In this document: positions 34,566 to 46,749 of the stretch, piece after piece | Layout: each line of letters starts with the position of its first letter | Numbering within the stretch: position 1 is the first letter of the stretch | Assembly: GCF_037176765.1 (NCBI RefSeq) | Contig: NC_090022.1 | Coordinates: 230,389,117-230,453,116, forward strand | Direction: 5' to 3' | Source of the DNA: Anolis sagrei | Taxonomy: Eukaryota > Chordata > Lepidosauria > Squamata > Anolidae | DNA length: 64,000 bases | The notes under the pieces: model-generated | The model's database searches: none | The model's input: only the letters and a program-made list of their open reading frames with translations | Told to the model about the DNA's origin: nothing | Translations under genes and position numbers: made by a program

Positions 34566-34903
34566 GTGAAGAGAAGGCTGAGAGGAGACATTATAAGGGC
34601 CATGTATAAATATGTGAGGGGAAGTCATAGGGAGGAGGGAGACTAGGATGCGGAACAATGGTTTCCAACTACAGGAAAGGAGATTCTACCTGAACATGAG
34701 GAAGAACTTCCTGACTGAGAGCTGTTCAGCAGTGGAACTCTCTGCCCCAGAGTGTGGTGAAGGCTCCTTCTTTGGAGGCTTTTAAGCACAGGCTGGATGG
34801 CTATCTGTTGGGGGTTATTTGAATGCAGTTTTCCTGCTTCTTGGTAGAGTGTGTACTGGATGGCCCACGAGGTCTCTTCCAACTCTATGAGTTTATGATT
34901 CTA
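34566..34903 (+). mobile_element. CR1 LINE 3' fragment
   Basis: GAGAAGGCTGAGAGGAGACA through GGTCTCTTCCAACTCTATGA. Internal loss compared with 2907. Confidence 0.88.
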
Positions 34904-36407
34904 AGTCCCATTTTGCTGACCTAGAAGTAATTCCCAATATGTAAGAGTGGATATATGAGAATAGCCCAAATGTAAAAGCATTCACCACAGACCAAGGTTT
35001 GCTTGAAAATATTGTTTATTTTCATTATTTCTGTTTTTTGTTAATGCTAGTGTTAATGTGTGTCATAATTACAATAAATACGAATATTATTTATTGCTTA
35101 GTTAGGGCTGTTGTGAATCAAGAGATAAAGGATTGGGTTGGAAATGAATGATGTACAGAATTATTGCAATCCATTCCTTGGGTTTAGGTCAATGTATAAT
35201 GTTCATGTTGTCAGAAAGAATCAGCTGCCAGCGGATTTGTTTTCATAGAGCAAATAACATCATCTGTTTTAAAAGTATAACTAGATTTGGCATAGTAACA
35301 TCCGTACTTTCATAAGGGATTGTAATTGTGAGGAAAACTGATCTAATTGTGGATGGGGGAAACTATCCATGCACAATAAATCACTGCTTTGGAAGACTGT
35401 CACTGAGGCTTTCCATGCTTGAGGGTTCTTGTAATCTATATGTGTATATACCAAACACTTGTAGACTTCTGCACATGGCTCTAATTTAAGGGATTGGCTA
35501 TGTTATTTCAGTATATATTCAATCTCGGGATGAGCATAGATGTCTGTAATGTGCTTCAACCCGCCCTGGAATTCAAGGCTGACAAGGACCAATGTGGTTT
35601 GGGCAGTGCTTCATTTCCTGCACTGAGGAAGAGAAAAAAGACCCTTGGCATAGGTCCGTAATGCCTCCAACAGGCTGAGGAAATGGAAAACTTACACAGT
35701 ACATCTTTATGTTCACAAAAGCTGTTTAACTATTAAAATAAGTATTTTGTTGAATGTTACAAAGGTCTCGTGAACATATCATTAGACTTTTAATTTTCCT
35801 TTACAGAAAAAGAAACCATGATTATTTTTAGATTGAACCAGAATTTCCATGATTAGTAACATTAAAAGGGCAAGGACCTTGATAAGCATTAATCTATTTT
35901 TTTGGAGCATCTGAATTTATATAAAAAACACTATACTGCATAGCTACATGTAGTCATCGCTAGCTCACGTTGCTGATTGTTTGTTCTACTTCTGACTTTG
36001 GGAAAGAGCTGCTGCCTGTTAAGGAAATGATTTCAGAAGCAGATAGACCAGAATGTCATCTTTCTGTGTCATCTGGAAATGCACCAAAACTTTGGTTGAT
36101 GAAAAAACTATATTGTTTCCTAACTAATCCTCCCTCTGTTGCTCAGTTCAAAATATGCTTCTAAATGGAAATTTTAACAGTGTAATTCAGGGTGCTACCT
36201 AAGCTCTCCCTCCTAGAGAGGGTCTCCTTATAAAGAAATGAAATGATCTGCATTATACTGAGTCACACCAATGAGCCACTTAAGCCAATGTCTGCATTAC
36301 AACAGTGCATGGTTATTCTAGAAAGCATAATTTGTACTAGACATGTAAGAGACAGAATCTGGGAACTTCTCTATGCAGAAAATTTGTTCTACCACTGTAC
36401 CATGGGT
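34904..36407. other. No recognisable feature
   Basis: AT-rich unique sequence between the CpG island and the first AOPEP coding exon. Confidence 0.5.
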
Positions 36408-36752
36408 GTATCTTAACTGTAGAATTAAGGCAGTTTGACACCACTTTAACTGCCATGGCTCAAGTCTATGGAATCATGGGAATTAAGTAAAATAGTTTTA
36501 TTGTATAATGTTATTTTTATATTTTTATGTATATATTGATTGAGTGTAAGCTACCCTGAGTCCCTTTGGGGAGAGGGGGTAGGCTATGAAGAAAAAATAT
36601 TATTGTTGTTGTTGTTGTTTTACAAGTTCTTTAGCTTTCTCTGCTGATGAGTGCTGGTGCCTCTTCAAAATACAAATCTCAGGATTTGATAGGCCTTGAT
36701 AGTTAAAGTGGTGTCAAACTGCATTAATTCTAAAGTGTAGATGTAGCCTCAA
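36408..36752. mobile_element. Palindromic MITE (family M) split by an L2-like end
   Basis: Left half TAGAATTAAGGCAGTTTGAC, right half GTGGTGTCAAACTGCATTAA. Between them (about 36485-36620) a + strand L2-like end CCTGAGTCCCTTTGGGGAGA with a (TTG)n tail. Confidence 0.75.
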
Positions 36753-36827
36753 TCTTTTCTGATTGTAGCAAAATTTACAGAAAGGAACCGCATGAGAGTT
36801 TTAAAAACATTTTCTCCCATTATTATC

Positions 36828-36950
36828 ATTTATTTATACAGCGCGGTACTTTACAAGTAAAAGGACCACAAAGCAGTTCCCTGCCCTTATGAATATGTTT
36901 ATAATCTAGTTTATAATAAGTAAGTAAGCATCCAACTTAAGGTTGTCAAG
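36828..36950 (-). mobile_element. L2-like 3' end, short
   Basis: TTATTTATACAGCGCGGTAC and AGTAAGTAAGCA. Confidence 0.4.
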
Positions 36951-37179
36951 TTCCAGAGAGAACAGGGTTCTTACGCTTTAAGAACTGTAGTTATAAGGAG
37001 GGTTTTCAGCAAGCATAACCTCCATGGAAAACTAAACTGAAATTAGTAAAAGGTGCAAATCCTCTCTTGTGCTTCTTGAAAATTAGGTAACCTTTATACT
37101 GTTTGTGTGTATGTGCCTCCAAATTGCCACTTAACTGATGGCAATCCTTGAATTTCATAGCATATATGATCTATGAATT

Positions 37180-37636
37180 TCATAGGATAGAATCATAGAC
37201 TTGCAGTTTCTCAAGTCGCTCCTGACACACACACACAAAGAGTTCAAAGAGTCCTCATGAGTCCAACCGCCTGCCAAGAAGCAGGGAAATCGCATTCAAA
37301 GCACCCCTGAGAGATGGCTATCCAGCCTCTGCTTAAAAGCCTCCAAAAAAGGAGCCTCCATCACACTCCGGGGCAGAAAGTTCAATTGCTGAACAGCTCT
37401 CACAGTTAGGAAGTTCTTCCTAATGTTCAGGTGGAATCTCCTTTCCTGTAGTTTGAAGTCATTTTTCTGTGTCCTGGTCTCCAGGGCAGCAGAAAACAAG
37501 CTTCCTCCCTCCTCCCCATGACTTCCCCTCACATACTTATACAAGCCCATCATGTCTCCTCTCAGCTTTCTCTTCTGCAGGCTAAACATGCCCAACTCTT
37601 TAAGCTGCTCCTCATAGGGCTTGTTCTCCAGACCCT
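37180..37636 (-). mobile_element. CR1 LINE 3' part (left half, split by L2)
   Basis: The 3' end of a CR1 LINE on the - strand; the frame 37296-37595 reads [20 protein letters not shown] and ELGMFSLQKRKLRGD, typical of the CR1 ORF2 C terminus. The element continues at 40156, so the L2 inserted into it. A 45-bp piece of a tRNA-SINE tail (37199-37243, CTTGCAGTTTCTCAAGTCGC) is also embedded near its 3' end. Confidence 0.88.
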
Positions 37637-40155
37637 TTATTTATTTATTTATTTATTTAATTTATTTATTTATTTATTTATTTATTTATGCACTTGTATA
37701 CCGCTAATATCTCAGCCTAAGTCGGCGACTCATTGCGGTTTACAACAACTAAAAAGTTAAAAACAATTAAAAACAGTATTCAATTTAAAACATGAAACAC
37801 ATATACAATACAAATTATTGGGCCACCAATAATAATCCCATGCATCTCGTAACTAAAATCACAATCCAAAATTCGTCGTCCATGATTACCAGTCCTTTAG
37901 TCATCAAAATTCGTTGCAACGGATTAACCGAATGTTTGTTTAAACATCCATGTCTTCAGTCTCTTCCGAAACACCATCAGCGAGGAGGCTGATCGTACCT
38001 CTATAGGGAGGGTGTTGCAAAGCCGAGGGGCCACCACAGAGAAGGCCCTGTCTCTCGTTCCCGCCAGCCGCACTTGTGAAGCCGGCGGGATAGAGAGCAG
38101 GGACTCTCCAGAAGATCTTAGGGTCCTGGTGGGCTGATAGGCTGAGATACGTTCGGATAGATAAGTTGGGCCAGAACCGTTTAGGGCTTTAAAGGCCAAC
38201 GCCAGCACTTTGAATTGAGCCCGGTGGCATATCGGCAGCCAGTGGAGCTGGTGCAGCAGAGGAGTTGTGTGCTCCCTGCGCCCCGCTCCTGTTAGTATCA
38301 TGGCTGCCGCCCGTTGGACTAATTGGAGCTTCCGGGCTGTCTTCAAAGGCAACCCCACGTAGAGAGCGTTGCAGTAGTCAAGGCGGGATGTAACCAGAGC
38401 GTGGACTACCGTGGCTAAGTCAGACTTCCCAAGGTACGGTCGCAGTTGGCGCACAAGTTTTAACTGTGCGAATGCTCCCCTGGTCACCGCCGAAACCTGG
38501 GGTTCCAGGCTCAGCGATGAGTCCAGGATCACACCCAAACTGCGAACCTGCGTCTTCAGGGGGAGTGCGACCCCGTCTAACTCAGGCTGTAACCCTATAT
38601 CCTGTTCGGCCTTGCGACTAACCAGGAGTACCTCTGTCTTGTCTGGATTCAATTTCAATTTGTTCGCCCCCATCCAGACCGTCACAGCGGCCAAGCACCG
38701 GTTCAGGACCTCGACAGCCTCCTTAGTAGCAGGTGGAAAGGAGTGACAGAGTTGAACATCATCTGCGTACAGATGACATCGCAATCCGAAACTCCGGATG
38801 ATCTCGCCCAGCGGCTTCATGTAGATGTTAAACAACATGGGAGACAGTATTGAACCCTGAGGAACCCCACAAGACAAAGGTTGTGGGGTTGAACAGGAGT
38901 CTCCCAGTAACACCTTCTGAGACCGACCCTCGAGGAATGAGCGAAGCCACTGCAGAACAGTACCTCCAAGACCCATCCCCGCGAGGCGTCCCAGAAGGAT
39001 ACCGTGGTCGACGGTATCGAAGGCCGCTGAGAGGTCGAGCAGCACCAACAGGGACACACTCCCCCTGTCGAGCTCCCGACGCAGATCATCCACTAAGGCG
39101 ACCAAAGCTGTCTCAGTACCATGCCCCGGCCTAAAGCCAGACTGTGCCGGATCCAGATAATCCGTGTCTACCAAGAATGCCTGGAGTTGTGAGGCCACCA
39201 CACGTTCCATGACTTTGCCCAAAAAGGGGAGATTGGAAACAGGCCGATAGTTGACGAATTGAGTGGGGTCCAGTGATGGTTTCTTCAACAGCGGTTTTAT
39301 CACAGCTTGCTTTAAGCTGGCTGGAATTTTGCCCTCCCGAAGGGAGGCATTAACCACCACCTTCACCCACTCGGCCAATCCCCCTCTGGCCTCCTTTAGA
39401 AGCCAGGATGGGCAGGGGTCTAGGATGCATGTGGTAGCTCTCATTTCTCCAAGCACCTTGTCCACATCCTCGGATTGAACCAATTGAAATGAATCCATCA
39501 AAACCGGACAAGCAGATGCTCGTGTTACATCCTCAGATACTGCCGTTAATATGGTATCCAGTCCAGAGCGGATCAAAGCGACTTTGTCTGCGAAGAACCG
39601 AGCAAAGGCTTCGCAGCGAGCTGCCGAGTCATCAGGGCACCCATCCTGAGTGGCGGGTTTTAATAGGCCTCTGACAACTCGGAACAGTTCGGCCGGACGG
39701 TTCTTTGCAGACGCAATAGTGGCCGCAAAGAAAGTTTTCTTTGCGGCTTTTATTGCCGCGGCATATGCCCTTAAAAAGGACACAAACCGTGTTCGATTTG
39801 GCTCGCTCGGATCCGAACGCCACACGCTCTCTAGTTCCCTCTTCTTTCGCTTCAACGCTGCCAGCTCCTCGGTGAACCAAGGAGCTGGTTTAGCTCGGCT
39901 ACTTGAGAGGGGACGTTCTGGAGCGATCGTGTCTATTGCCCTAGTCATCTCCCCATTCCAGAGAGCGACCAGAGCATCAACAGGATCACCAACCGAGGTG
40001 GCGGGAAATTCCCCAAGAGCCGTCAGGAATCCGTCCGGATCCATAAGCCTCCTGGGGCGGACCAATTTAATGGGTCCTCCACCTCTGCGGAGGTTGGGGG
40101 GTGCAGTGAGTCTAAAGCCGCGGAGGTTGGGGGGTGCAGTGAGTCTAAAGCTTTA
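37637..40155 (-). mobile_element. L2-clade LINE, 5'-truncated, open RT frame
   Basis: Non-LTR retrotransposon on the - strand. The frame is open from the truncation point near 40152 to a stop at 37924; the part from a TTG at 40065 is 713 codons. Counting from there, RT motifs are NYRPVSNLPFLGK (272-284), LLDLSAAFDTVDH (342-354), GVPQGSILSPMLF (400-412) and HLYADDVQL (431-439) with the catalytic YADD intact. The C-terminal region RTLRSSGESLLSIP is typical of squamate L2. The endonuclease is lost by 5' truncation. A (TTTA)n tail lies at 37637-37687. It sits inside a CR1 copy, with a shared CTTTAT at both borders as the probable target duplication. The unbroken frame implies a recent insertion. 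Confidence 0.92.
40087..40151 (-). repeat. 33-bp x 2 tandem duplication in the L2 ORF
   Basis: The block starting GCGGAGGTTGGGGGGTGCAG occurs at 40087 and again at 40120. The period of 33 bp keeps the L2 frame, giving two copies of an 11-residue segment (GFRLTAPPNLR-like). Confidence 0.9.
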
Positions 40156-40815
40156 TCATGTTAGTCACCCTCCTCTAGACACATTCCAGCTTGCCAACAT
40201 CTCCCTTCAGTTGCGATGCCCAGAATTGGACACAGTATTCCTGATGTGGTCTCACCATGGCAGAATAGAGGGGTAGCATGACTTCCCTGGATCTAGACAC
40301 TATGCTCCTGTTTTTGCAGGCCAAAATCCGATTGGCTTTTTTTTTTTTTGCCACCGTGTGACATTGTTGGCTCATGTTTTACTTGTGGTCCACAAGGACT
40401 CCAAGATCTTTTTCACACATACTGCTGTTGAGCCAGGCGTTCCTCATTCTGTATCTTTGCATTTCGCTTTTTTTTCAGCCTAAGTAAGGTATCTTGCATT
40501 TGTCCCTGCTGAACTCCATTTCGTTAGTTTTGGCCCATCTCTCTAATCTGTTAAGATCATTTTAAATTCTGCTCCTGTCTTCTGGAATATTGGCTATACC
40601 TCCCAATTTGGTGTCTCCTGCAAACTTGATGATCAAGCCTTCTAACTCTTCATCTAAGTCATTAATAAAGATGTTGAACAAAATTGGGCCCAGTACGGAA
40701 CCCTGAGGTACTTTACTCATCTCTTCTTTCTAGGATGAAGAGGAAACATTGATGAGCAATCTTTGGGTTCATTCGCTTAACCAATTACAGATCCACCTAA
40801 AACAATTCTTTAGTT
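40156..40815 (-). mobile_element. CR1 LINE (right half, split by L2)
   Basis: Resumes the CR1 broken at 37636: TTAGTCACCCTCCTCTAGAC corresponds to the text after CCAGACCCTTGATCATT in the intact copy at 42586-43285. It carries several breaks and runs upstream into the RT region (ttgaacaaaattgggcccag). It is older than the L2 that interrupts it. Confidence 0.85.
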
Positions 40816-41261
40816 GATATAATTCAAAATAGAATGACTTACTCCTGAGAAAACCATTTGAAGTGGCAAAGCCTCCAATGTGTGTGTTTTTTAAATAATT
40901 GAATGGGAAGAGGTTCCAGTTCTCTGAGCTGACATATTTAACTCATATATTTAGTTAATAAAACAGCAATTAAAGCATGCCTTCATACTTGTGAGTGATA
41001 TTAAGTATCTGCGGTATTTTGTCCTCTAGTGTTTTGAAATATTTGATACAAAAATCAATAAAGTATGTTTAATATGATTTTAATGTTATATTTCAAACAA
41101 ATTAAAAGACAACATTTAAAAATAATATAAATATTTTAAACTATTATAATTAAAAAGCTTGTTTTTCTCTTACATTGTTTCAGTTTTAAGGGGGAGAATA
41201 AATGGAATGAAGAGAGTTAATATACTATCATGTGTTTTAATCATTTGTTATTGTTGTGATA

Positions 41262-41345
41262 ATTTGCACTGTGTAAACCGCATTGAGTCGCCGATTTAGG
41301 CTGAAAAATGCGGTATAGAAATAAAGCAAATAAATAAATAAATAT
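41262..41345 (+). mobile_element. L2 3' end
   Basis: GTAAACCGCATTGAGTCGCC then AGAAATAAAGCAAATAAATA; complement of the 3' end at 37680. Confidence 0.75.
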
Positions 41346-42227
41346 CAAAACATATGATGGTAACATTTTAATTTCCCCTTTTTGGTGTGTCATTATTTGA
41401 ATACGTCTTTTTGATTGAGAAACCCTTTTGTTTGCTCTGAGAAGTCTCTGATTCAAAATGTTAATGGATTTCCAGCTATTAAGGTGTAATTATATACCTG
41501 GAGTATTTGACTATAAATCTAAAAAATCTTCATGCGCAATCTCAAAAGAATATTTAGAACGTTCTACTTATAAATTGACTCATTTTCTTGTAATTTACCA
41601 GAAGTGCTGATATGAGTGTAGCCATAATGTGCAAAGTACATGAATCCCTGGAGTTACATTGTATGTATTAAATTATGGCTTCTAGGGAAAGAAACACGTG
41701 AGGCCATTTAGCCTTCAATCATGCTTCTCACTTAGATTTGTAACAAAGACACATTCCACTGCCTTTCCGAGGTGAGGAATTAGGCATGGTACATTTCACC
41801 TCTTGAAAACTAGACAAGCAGTCACGCTTTTAGGTGCCGTCTTGTACTCATTCACCTGGGAGTAAATGCCATTAAACTTTTGGGACTTATTTGAGAGTAA
41901 CCATGTAAAGAGTGGTGTAGTGGAGCCAGCATTCACAGGGTAAAGCTGCAGTACTCTTTATCAAGCAAGGATTATGACCTAGTATGATACCTTCTTGGAT
42001 TCATTTTTTTTCTCAATGTATTTATACATGTGTCAAATTCAAGCCCCATGGGCCAAATCCAGTCCACCATATCAATTCATGTGGTTCTCCGGGTGCTGAT
42101 CTTCTGTATTCCTCATCAAATTTATTAATGTATCATGTGTTTTTAAATGCTTAAAGTTAAAATGCATTTAAAAACACAAAGTTTTAAAAATCTGGCATTA
42201 TGCTAGATGTCTTTTGACCAAAAAATG
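41346..42227. other. No recognisable feature
   Basis: AT-rich intronic or intergenic sequence. Confidence 0.5.
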
Positions 42228-42585
42228 GCCACTAGGGTGTCTCTGGTGTCTCTGTGAGAAGATCCTCCATTGTGCCTGTGGCAGGGCTCAGGTTGCATTG
42301 TAGTGGGTGGTCTATGGTTTGCTCTTCTCCACACTTGCATGTCATGGACTCCACTTTGTAGCCCCATTTCTTAATTTTAGCTCTGCATCTTGTGGTGCCA
42401 GAGCACAGCCTGTTCAGCGACTTCCAGGTTGCTCACTCTTCTGTGTGCCCAGGAGGGAGTTTCTCATCCAGTTTCAGCCACTGATTAAGATGCTGGGTTT
42501 TAGCTTGCCGCTTTTAGACTCTTGCTTGCTGAGGTGTTCCTGCGAGTATCTCTGTAGATCTTAGGAAGCTGTTTCATGATTTAAG
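42228..42585 (-). mobile_element. Decayed LINE-like fragment (family X)
   Basis: TCCATTGTGCCTGTGGCAGG and GCTCTGCATCTTGTGGTGCC match 26280-26460. Confidence 0.65.
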
Positions 42586-43285
42586 ATAGAATCGTAAAAT
42601 CAAAGAGTTAGAAGAGACCTCATGGGCCATCCAGTCCAACCCCCTGCCAAGAAGCAGGAATATTGCATTCAAATCAGCCTGACAGATGGCTATCCAGCCT
42701 CTGTTTAAAAGCTTCCAAAGAAGGAACCTCCACCACACTCCGGGGCAGAGAGTTCCACTGCTGAACAGCTCTCACAGTCAGGAAGTTCTTCCTCATGTTC
42801 AGATGGAATCTCCCTTCTTGTAGTTTGAAGCCATTGTTTCGTGTCCTTGTCTCCAGGGAAGCAGAAAACAAGCTTGCTCCCTCCTCCCTGTGGCTTCCTC
42901 TTACATTAGACATGGCTATCATATCTCCTCTCAGCCTTCTCTTCTTCAGGCTAAACATGCCCAGCTCCTTAAGCCACTCCTCATAGGGCTTGTTCTCCAG
43001 ACCCTTGATCATTTTAGTCACCCTCCTCTGGACACATTCCAGCTTGTCAATATCTCTCTTGAATTGTGGTGCCCAGAATTGGACACAATATTCCAGGTGT
43101 GGTCTAACCAAAGCGGAATATAGGGGGGTAGCATGACTTCCCTAGATTTAGACACTCTGCTCCTATTGATGCAGGCCAAAATCCCATTGGCTTTTTTTGC
43201 TGCCACATCACATTGTTGGCTCATGTTTAACTTGTTGTCCACGAGGACTCCAAGATCTTTTTCACACGTACTGCTCTCGAACCAG
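42586..43285 (-). mobile_element. CR1 LINE 3' fragment, fairly intact
   Basis: Frame 43111-42674 (145 codons) reads [24 protein letters not shown]-like [20 protein letters not shown] and [20 protein letters not shown]. 3' end AGAATCGTAAAATCAAAGAG. 5'-truncated; among the better preserved CR1 copies here. Confidence 0.92.
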
Positions 43286-44394
43286 TGATAGTAGTGCTGA
43301 AGAATAAATAGATTTCCCCAGAAACAATGTATTGTTATGAACAGTCTTTCTTACTGCCCAAATATTTGGGGTTGGTTTGGTGTGGGGTGACAAGAGTCAT
43401 TAGCTTGACAAAATACATACTTCTGGTGGAGATGAATGCTGCAAAATCTGTATTTTGTTTTGTTTTGTTAGAGCGTTGGATCTAAACGTGCATCTTTGGA
43501 CTATTATTGGTGCTGTCACTATAAGGACTGCCATGATGAGAGCCTGCACTTCTGAATTTACTACTGTACGTCTTACTTCTTTCTTTTTTCAATTTACTAC
43601 TGCATCACCACATGTATAGGTTATTACTGATCAGTAAGATAAATACTGAAAGAAGGAAGAAGAATATTTGGACTCACTTGAATCATATATGGCCTAAAAA
43701 TGGGCTGGAAAGGTTTTGAAGGAGGTCCCTTCCCCTTTGTTCTCTAAGAATGGATAAACTGGAAATGGTTATCTGGGAAGGGAGAAGGGCTAGATTACAT
43801 CAGGTGAGATGAATAGGTGAAATCCTGTCCTCTGCCTACATTCAGCCGGCTAGACTGGTTTGGAGAAAAGAGTGTAACCCCAGGCTTACAACGGCCTCCT
43901 GTCCCTGCATTAAATATAATGATAGGCGCTGTTCTGTTATTTAAGTTCTTTTCTTTTCTTTGGCAGTATCATACAATTCTCATGTTCATTAGGTTTGTTC
44001 CCCGATCATTATATAAACGAGTTTCCCTTTTAATTTTCATTGGAAAACTCTTTTGCACTTTATAGCCTTGATATGTGATTGTGTGAATGACAAATTTGGT
44101 CTCTGAATAACAAACTCAATAGCTGAAATACATTTCATTTCAAAATGATGTCACAATGTGGGCTTCTTCCATTGTTGCAGTTCTTATTTAAATTGATATC
44201 TCACTGTTGATCCCCCCCCCCCTTTTCTTCACAAGGTAAGAGACAAGTGATACACTGAAAGCTTTCCGTAATACACTCCATTATTATACATACAGCTCTT
44301 TGTGACAGCGGGAAAATGTATAGCAGCAGCATTTCTAAGGAAAGACAATATTAAAAGCCAGTGAGGCTTTTGAAAATTGGGATTGTTTGCACAG
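43286..44394. other. End of probable AOPEP intron 1; nothing recognised
   Basis: A C13 run precedes CTTTTCTTCACAAG at 44235, an alternative 3' splice site for exon 2. Confidence 0.45.
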
Positions 44395-45208
44395 AAGACT
44401 GGCACACCGGGATGGAGCTAGACTTTACTAAGGACGATCTGCCTTTAATGGCTAACACTAACCACATGTTGGTGAAGCATTATGTGTTGGATCTGGATGT
44501 AGATGTTGAAAACAAGGTGATTGAGGGCAAAATAGTTTTGTTCTTTCAAACTGACAGTGGAGAAGGAGTCAGAGAGCAGACTGAAGAAGCTGGTGGGTCA
44601 TGGTCAGATGAAACCTGCCAAGTCCAGGCACCTGAATCTGGCTCGGTTCCTGTGTCAAATGCAAGCGCCTGCTCTCCTGAAAGTGGATGTAATGATTTTG
44701 CTGTCTGTGGTAAAGGTGAAAATGATACTTCTGATAAAAACGGTAGCCATGGCAACAAGGAACAGGCTTCTGGGATTTCTAGTTCAAAGAACTGCTGTGA
44801 CATTGAGATTCATGGGAATGAAGATTTCTCACTGGTCCTAGACTGCTGTGATTTATCCGTGTTAAAGGTTGAGGAGGTAGACATTTCCCTTGTTCCAGGT
44901 GTCGAGGAATTTGCAAACCCTGCCAAGTTAACAGGATCGTCTCAAGATGCCAGGGATCGCAGGAATCAAATTGTGCATGAACTTGTGACATTACCTGCAG
45001 ATCACTGGAAGGAGCAGCTTGACTATTACAGGCGATGCAGCCGAGCTCCTGCTTGTGGAGAGCTCTTGTTTGTTACCGGCAGTTGGAGCTTGGAGATCAG
45101 GAAGGCAGGTGTCCAATTGCCAAAGGACTTCCCTCACGCCTTAAGGATTTGGTACAAAACAAAGCCAGACGGAAGATCACTCAGCTGGACGACAGACCAG
45201 AATGACAG
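44395..45208 (+). CDS. AOPEP: AOPEP coding exon 2 (first coding exon)
   Basis: First coding exon of aminopeptidase O, a zinc metallopeptidase of the M1 family that removes N-terminal residues from peptides. The ATG at 44412 is chosen because the protein then begins MELDFTKDDLPLMANT, which matches the start of vertebrate AOPEP as I remember it (DDLPLMANT is diagnostic); the in-frame ATG at 44361 would add 17 unrelated residues. Residues 1-265 plus two bases are encoded. They form the M1 N-terminal beta domain (LVKHYVLDLDVDVENKVIEG), an acidic Ser/Gly-rich linker (about residues 50-130) and a conserved stretch DCCDLSVLKVEEVD. The donor is at 45209 (ACAG|gtatgc). The acceptor is less certain: CAG ends at 44394 behind a poor pyrimidine tract, while a C/T-rich tract with AAG ends at 44235. 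The open frame runs on into the intron to about 45278, which is not coding. Confidence 0.93.
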
Positions 45209-46216
45209 GTATGCATCCCTCTTAGCTGCTCCTTTGTACGTTATAGAAAGTCTTCAGTGTCATGTGGGTCAGAGTTGAATTGCTATTAATAATAATCTCA
45301 TTTTCAGATTAAGTTTACAGGGATTGGAAGCAAAGCAGGCAAAGTTGATGGTTTAGCAGAATTAGAGTATGTTAAGCCCCGACCGAGCGAATGCATTTCC
45401 TAAATCTCAGTGTTTGAGTCAAGGAAGCCTCAATTACGTTCTGTTTGGGAAAGAGCACTTTCACTTTGCAAGAGCTATCTGTGCAAGCAGTGTGGTGAAC
45501 AGTGCTGTGTAAAATATCTTTTTGTAGTAAATACAAAATATAGTTTGATGCATGGCTGTTAAAATATTCTGGATTTAATTCCTCTCTTTAATAAGGTGGC
45601 AGGTTGTGTATCTCATTTATTTTGCTGTTCAGTTATGATCTCAGTGTGGATTTACTGAAAAGACAAGAAAAATAATACTTCTGAAACATATACTGCATAC
45701 ACCACGGGCTGTTGTCGCATTTTAACTATATAGATGTAAAAAATTAAAATATCTTGGACATTACACAGCTTCCCGATATATAGTACACTATTTTCCTGAA
45801 CTATGCCTCTTGCGTAATTTTCTTTGTCATCTGGCTCACCTCAACTCTGTCTTGACTGCTCATTTATCAGCTCTTAACCTGATTCTCATCGCTGTCTTGT
45901 CTGTCTAGAACAGATTACAAATCGTATTGTCAGGAGCAAATTCATTTGTTTATTATTTTTATCATCTAACCCTGAATGATCAACTCGATGTTTAATGATC
46001 GGGAGGAGGGAGGGAAGGCTTCACCAAGGTTAGAGACAAGCTTATCTGACTATATCCTGTATGGATTTTTAAAAGAATAGCCCCTCTGCTCATGAATTTG
46101 GATCAAGCCTCGGGGAAGCATATGTGAACCCTCCTTCTTACATTATTTTTCTAATTGGACTGTGGAGTGGCTTTTTACCTTGTAAAAAATGAATAGGACA
46201 CATTTGTCCTATGGGA

Positions 46217-46218
<2 letters not shown>
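45209..46218. other. AOPEP intron 2, left part; nothing recognised
   Basis: AT-rich; no repeats that I can name. Confidence 0.5.
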
Positions 46219-46257
<39 letters not shown>

Positions 46258-46570
46258 TATTTATACCCCACTTTTCACGGGACCCAAAGTGGCTTACAAT
46301 ATCTTCAAATCATATAAACAACAGGTCAAATAGAGCAATAACAAATATGAACATCATAAATAAGCAATTTAAAAACCAAATGGCAATATACAGTCCCATT
46401 TATTTGACATCATGTCAGGTAATATTGCACTCTGCTCCAGTAGTCACGGCATGGCAGTTCTATCACTCATGGTTAATTTCCCTCATTGAAAGCCTGTCTA
46501 AACAGGAAAGTTTTTAATTGGTTCTTGAAGAAAGCAAGGGAGGGGGCTGTTTTAATTTCTTTTCTAAACA
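46219..46570 (-). mobile_element. L2-like 3' end with (AAC)n
   Basis: (CAA)n, then TTATACCCCACTTTTCACGG and ACCCAAAGTGGCTTACAATA. Confidence 0.7.
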
Positions 46571-46572
46571 AC

Positions 46573-46735
46573 TCTAAAGGTGCATTGACACTTTAGAATT
46601 AATGTGGTTTGACACCACTTTAAATGCCATGATTCAATGCTATGAGCTCTTGGGATTTGTATTTTACAATTCCAATGTTTTTATAACTTACAGTAGTGTC
46701 AACGTGCACTAATTCTACAGCGTAGGTGCACCTTA
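46573..46735. mobile_element. Palindromic MITE (family M), internally deleted
   Basis: AGAATTAATGTGGTTTGACA and CTAATTCTACAGCGTAGGTG. Confidence 0.75.
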
Positions 46736-46749
46736 AAAGAGGATGGGAG

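Noticed and set aside
37924-40065. 713-codon frame as a host gene
   Set aside because: It is the reverse transcriptase of an L2 LINE with poly-TTTA tail and target duplication.
39650-40276. 208-codon + strand frame
   Set aside because: Antisense shadow of the L2 reverse transcriptase frame.
44361-44411. Upstream ATG giving 17 extra residues on AOPEP
   Set aside because: Residues do not match AOPEP; the ATG at 44412 gives the family start.
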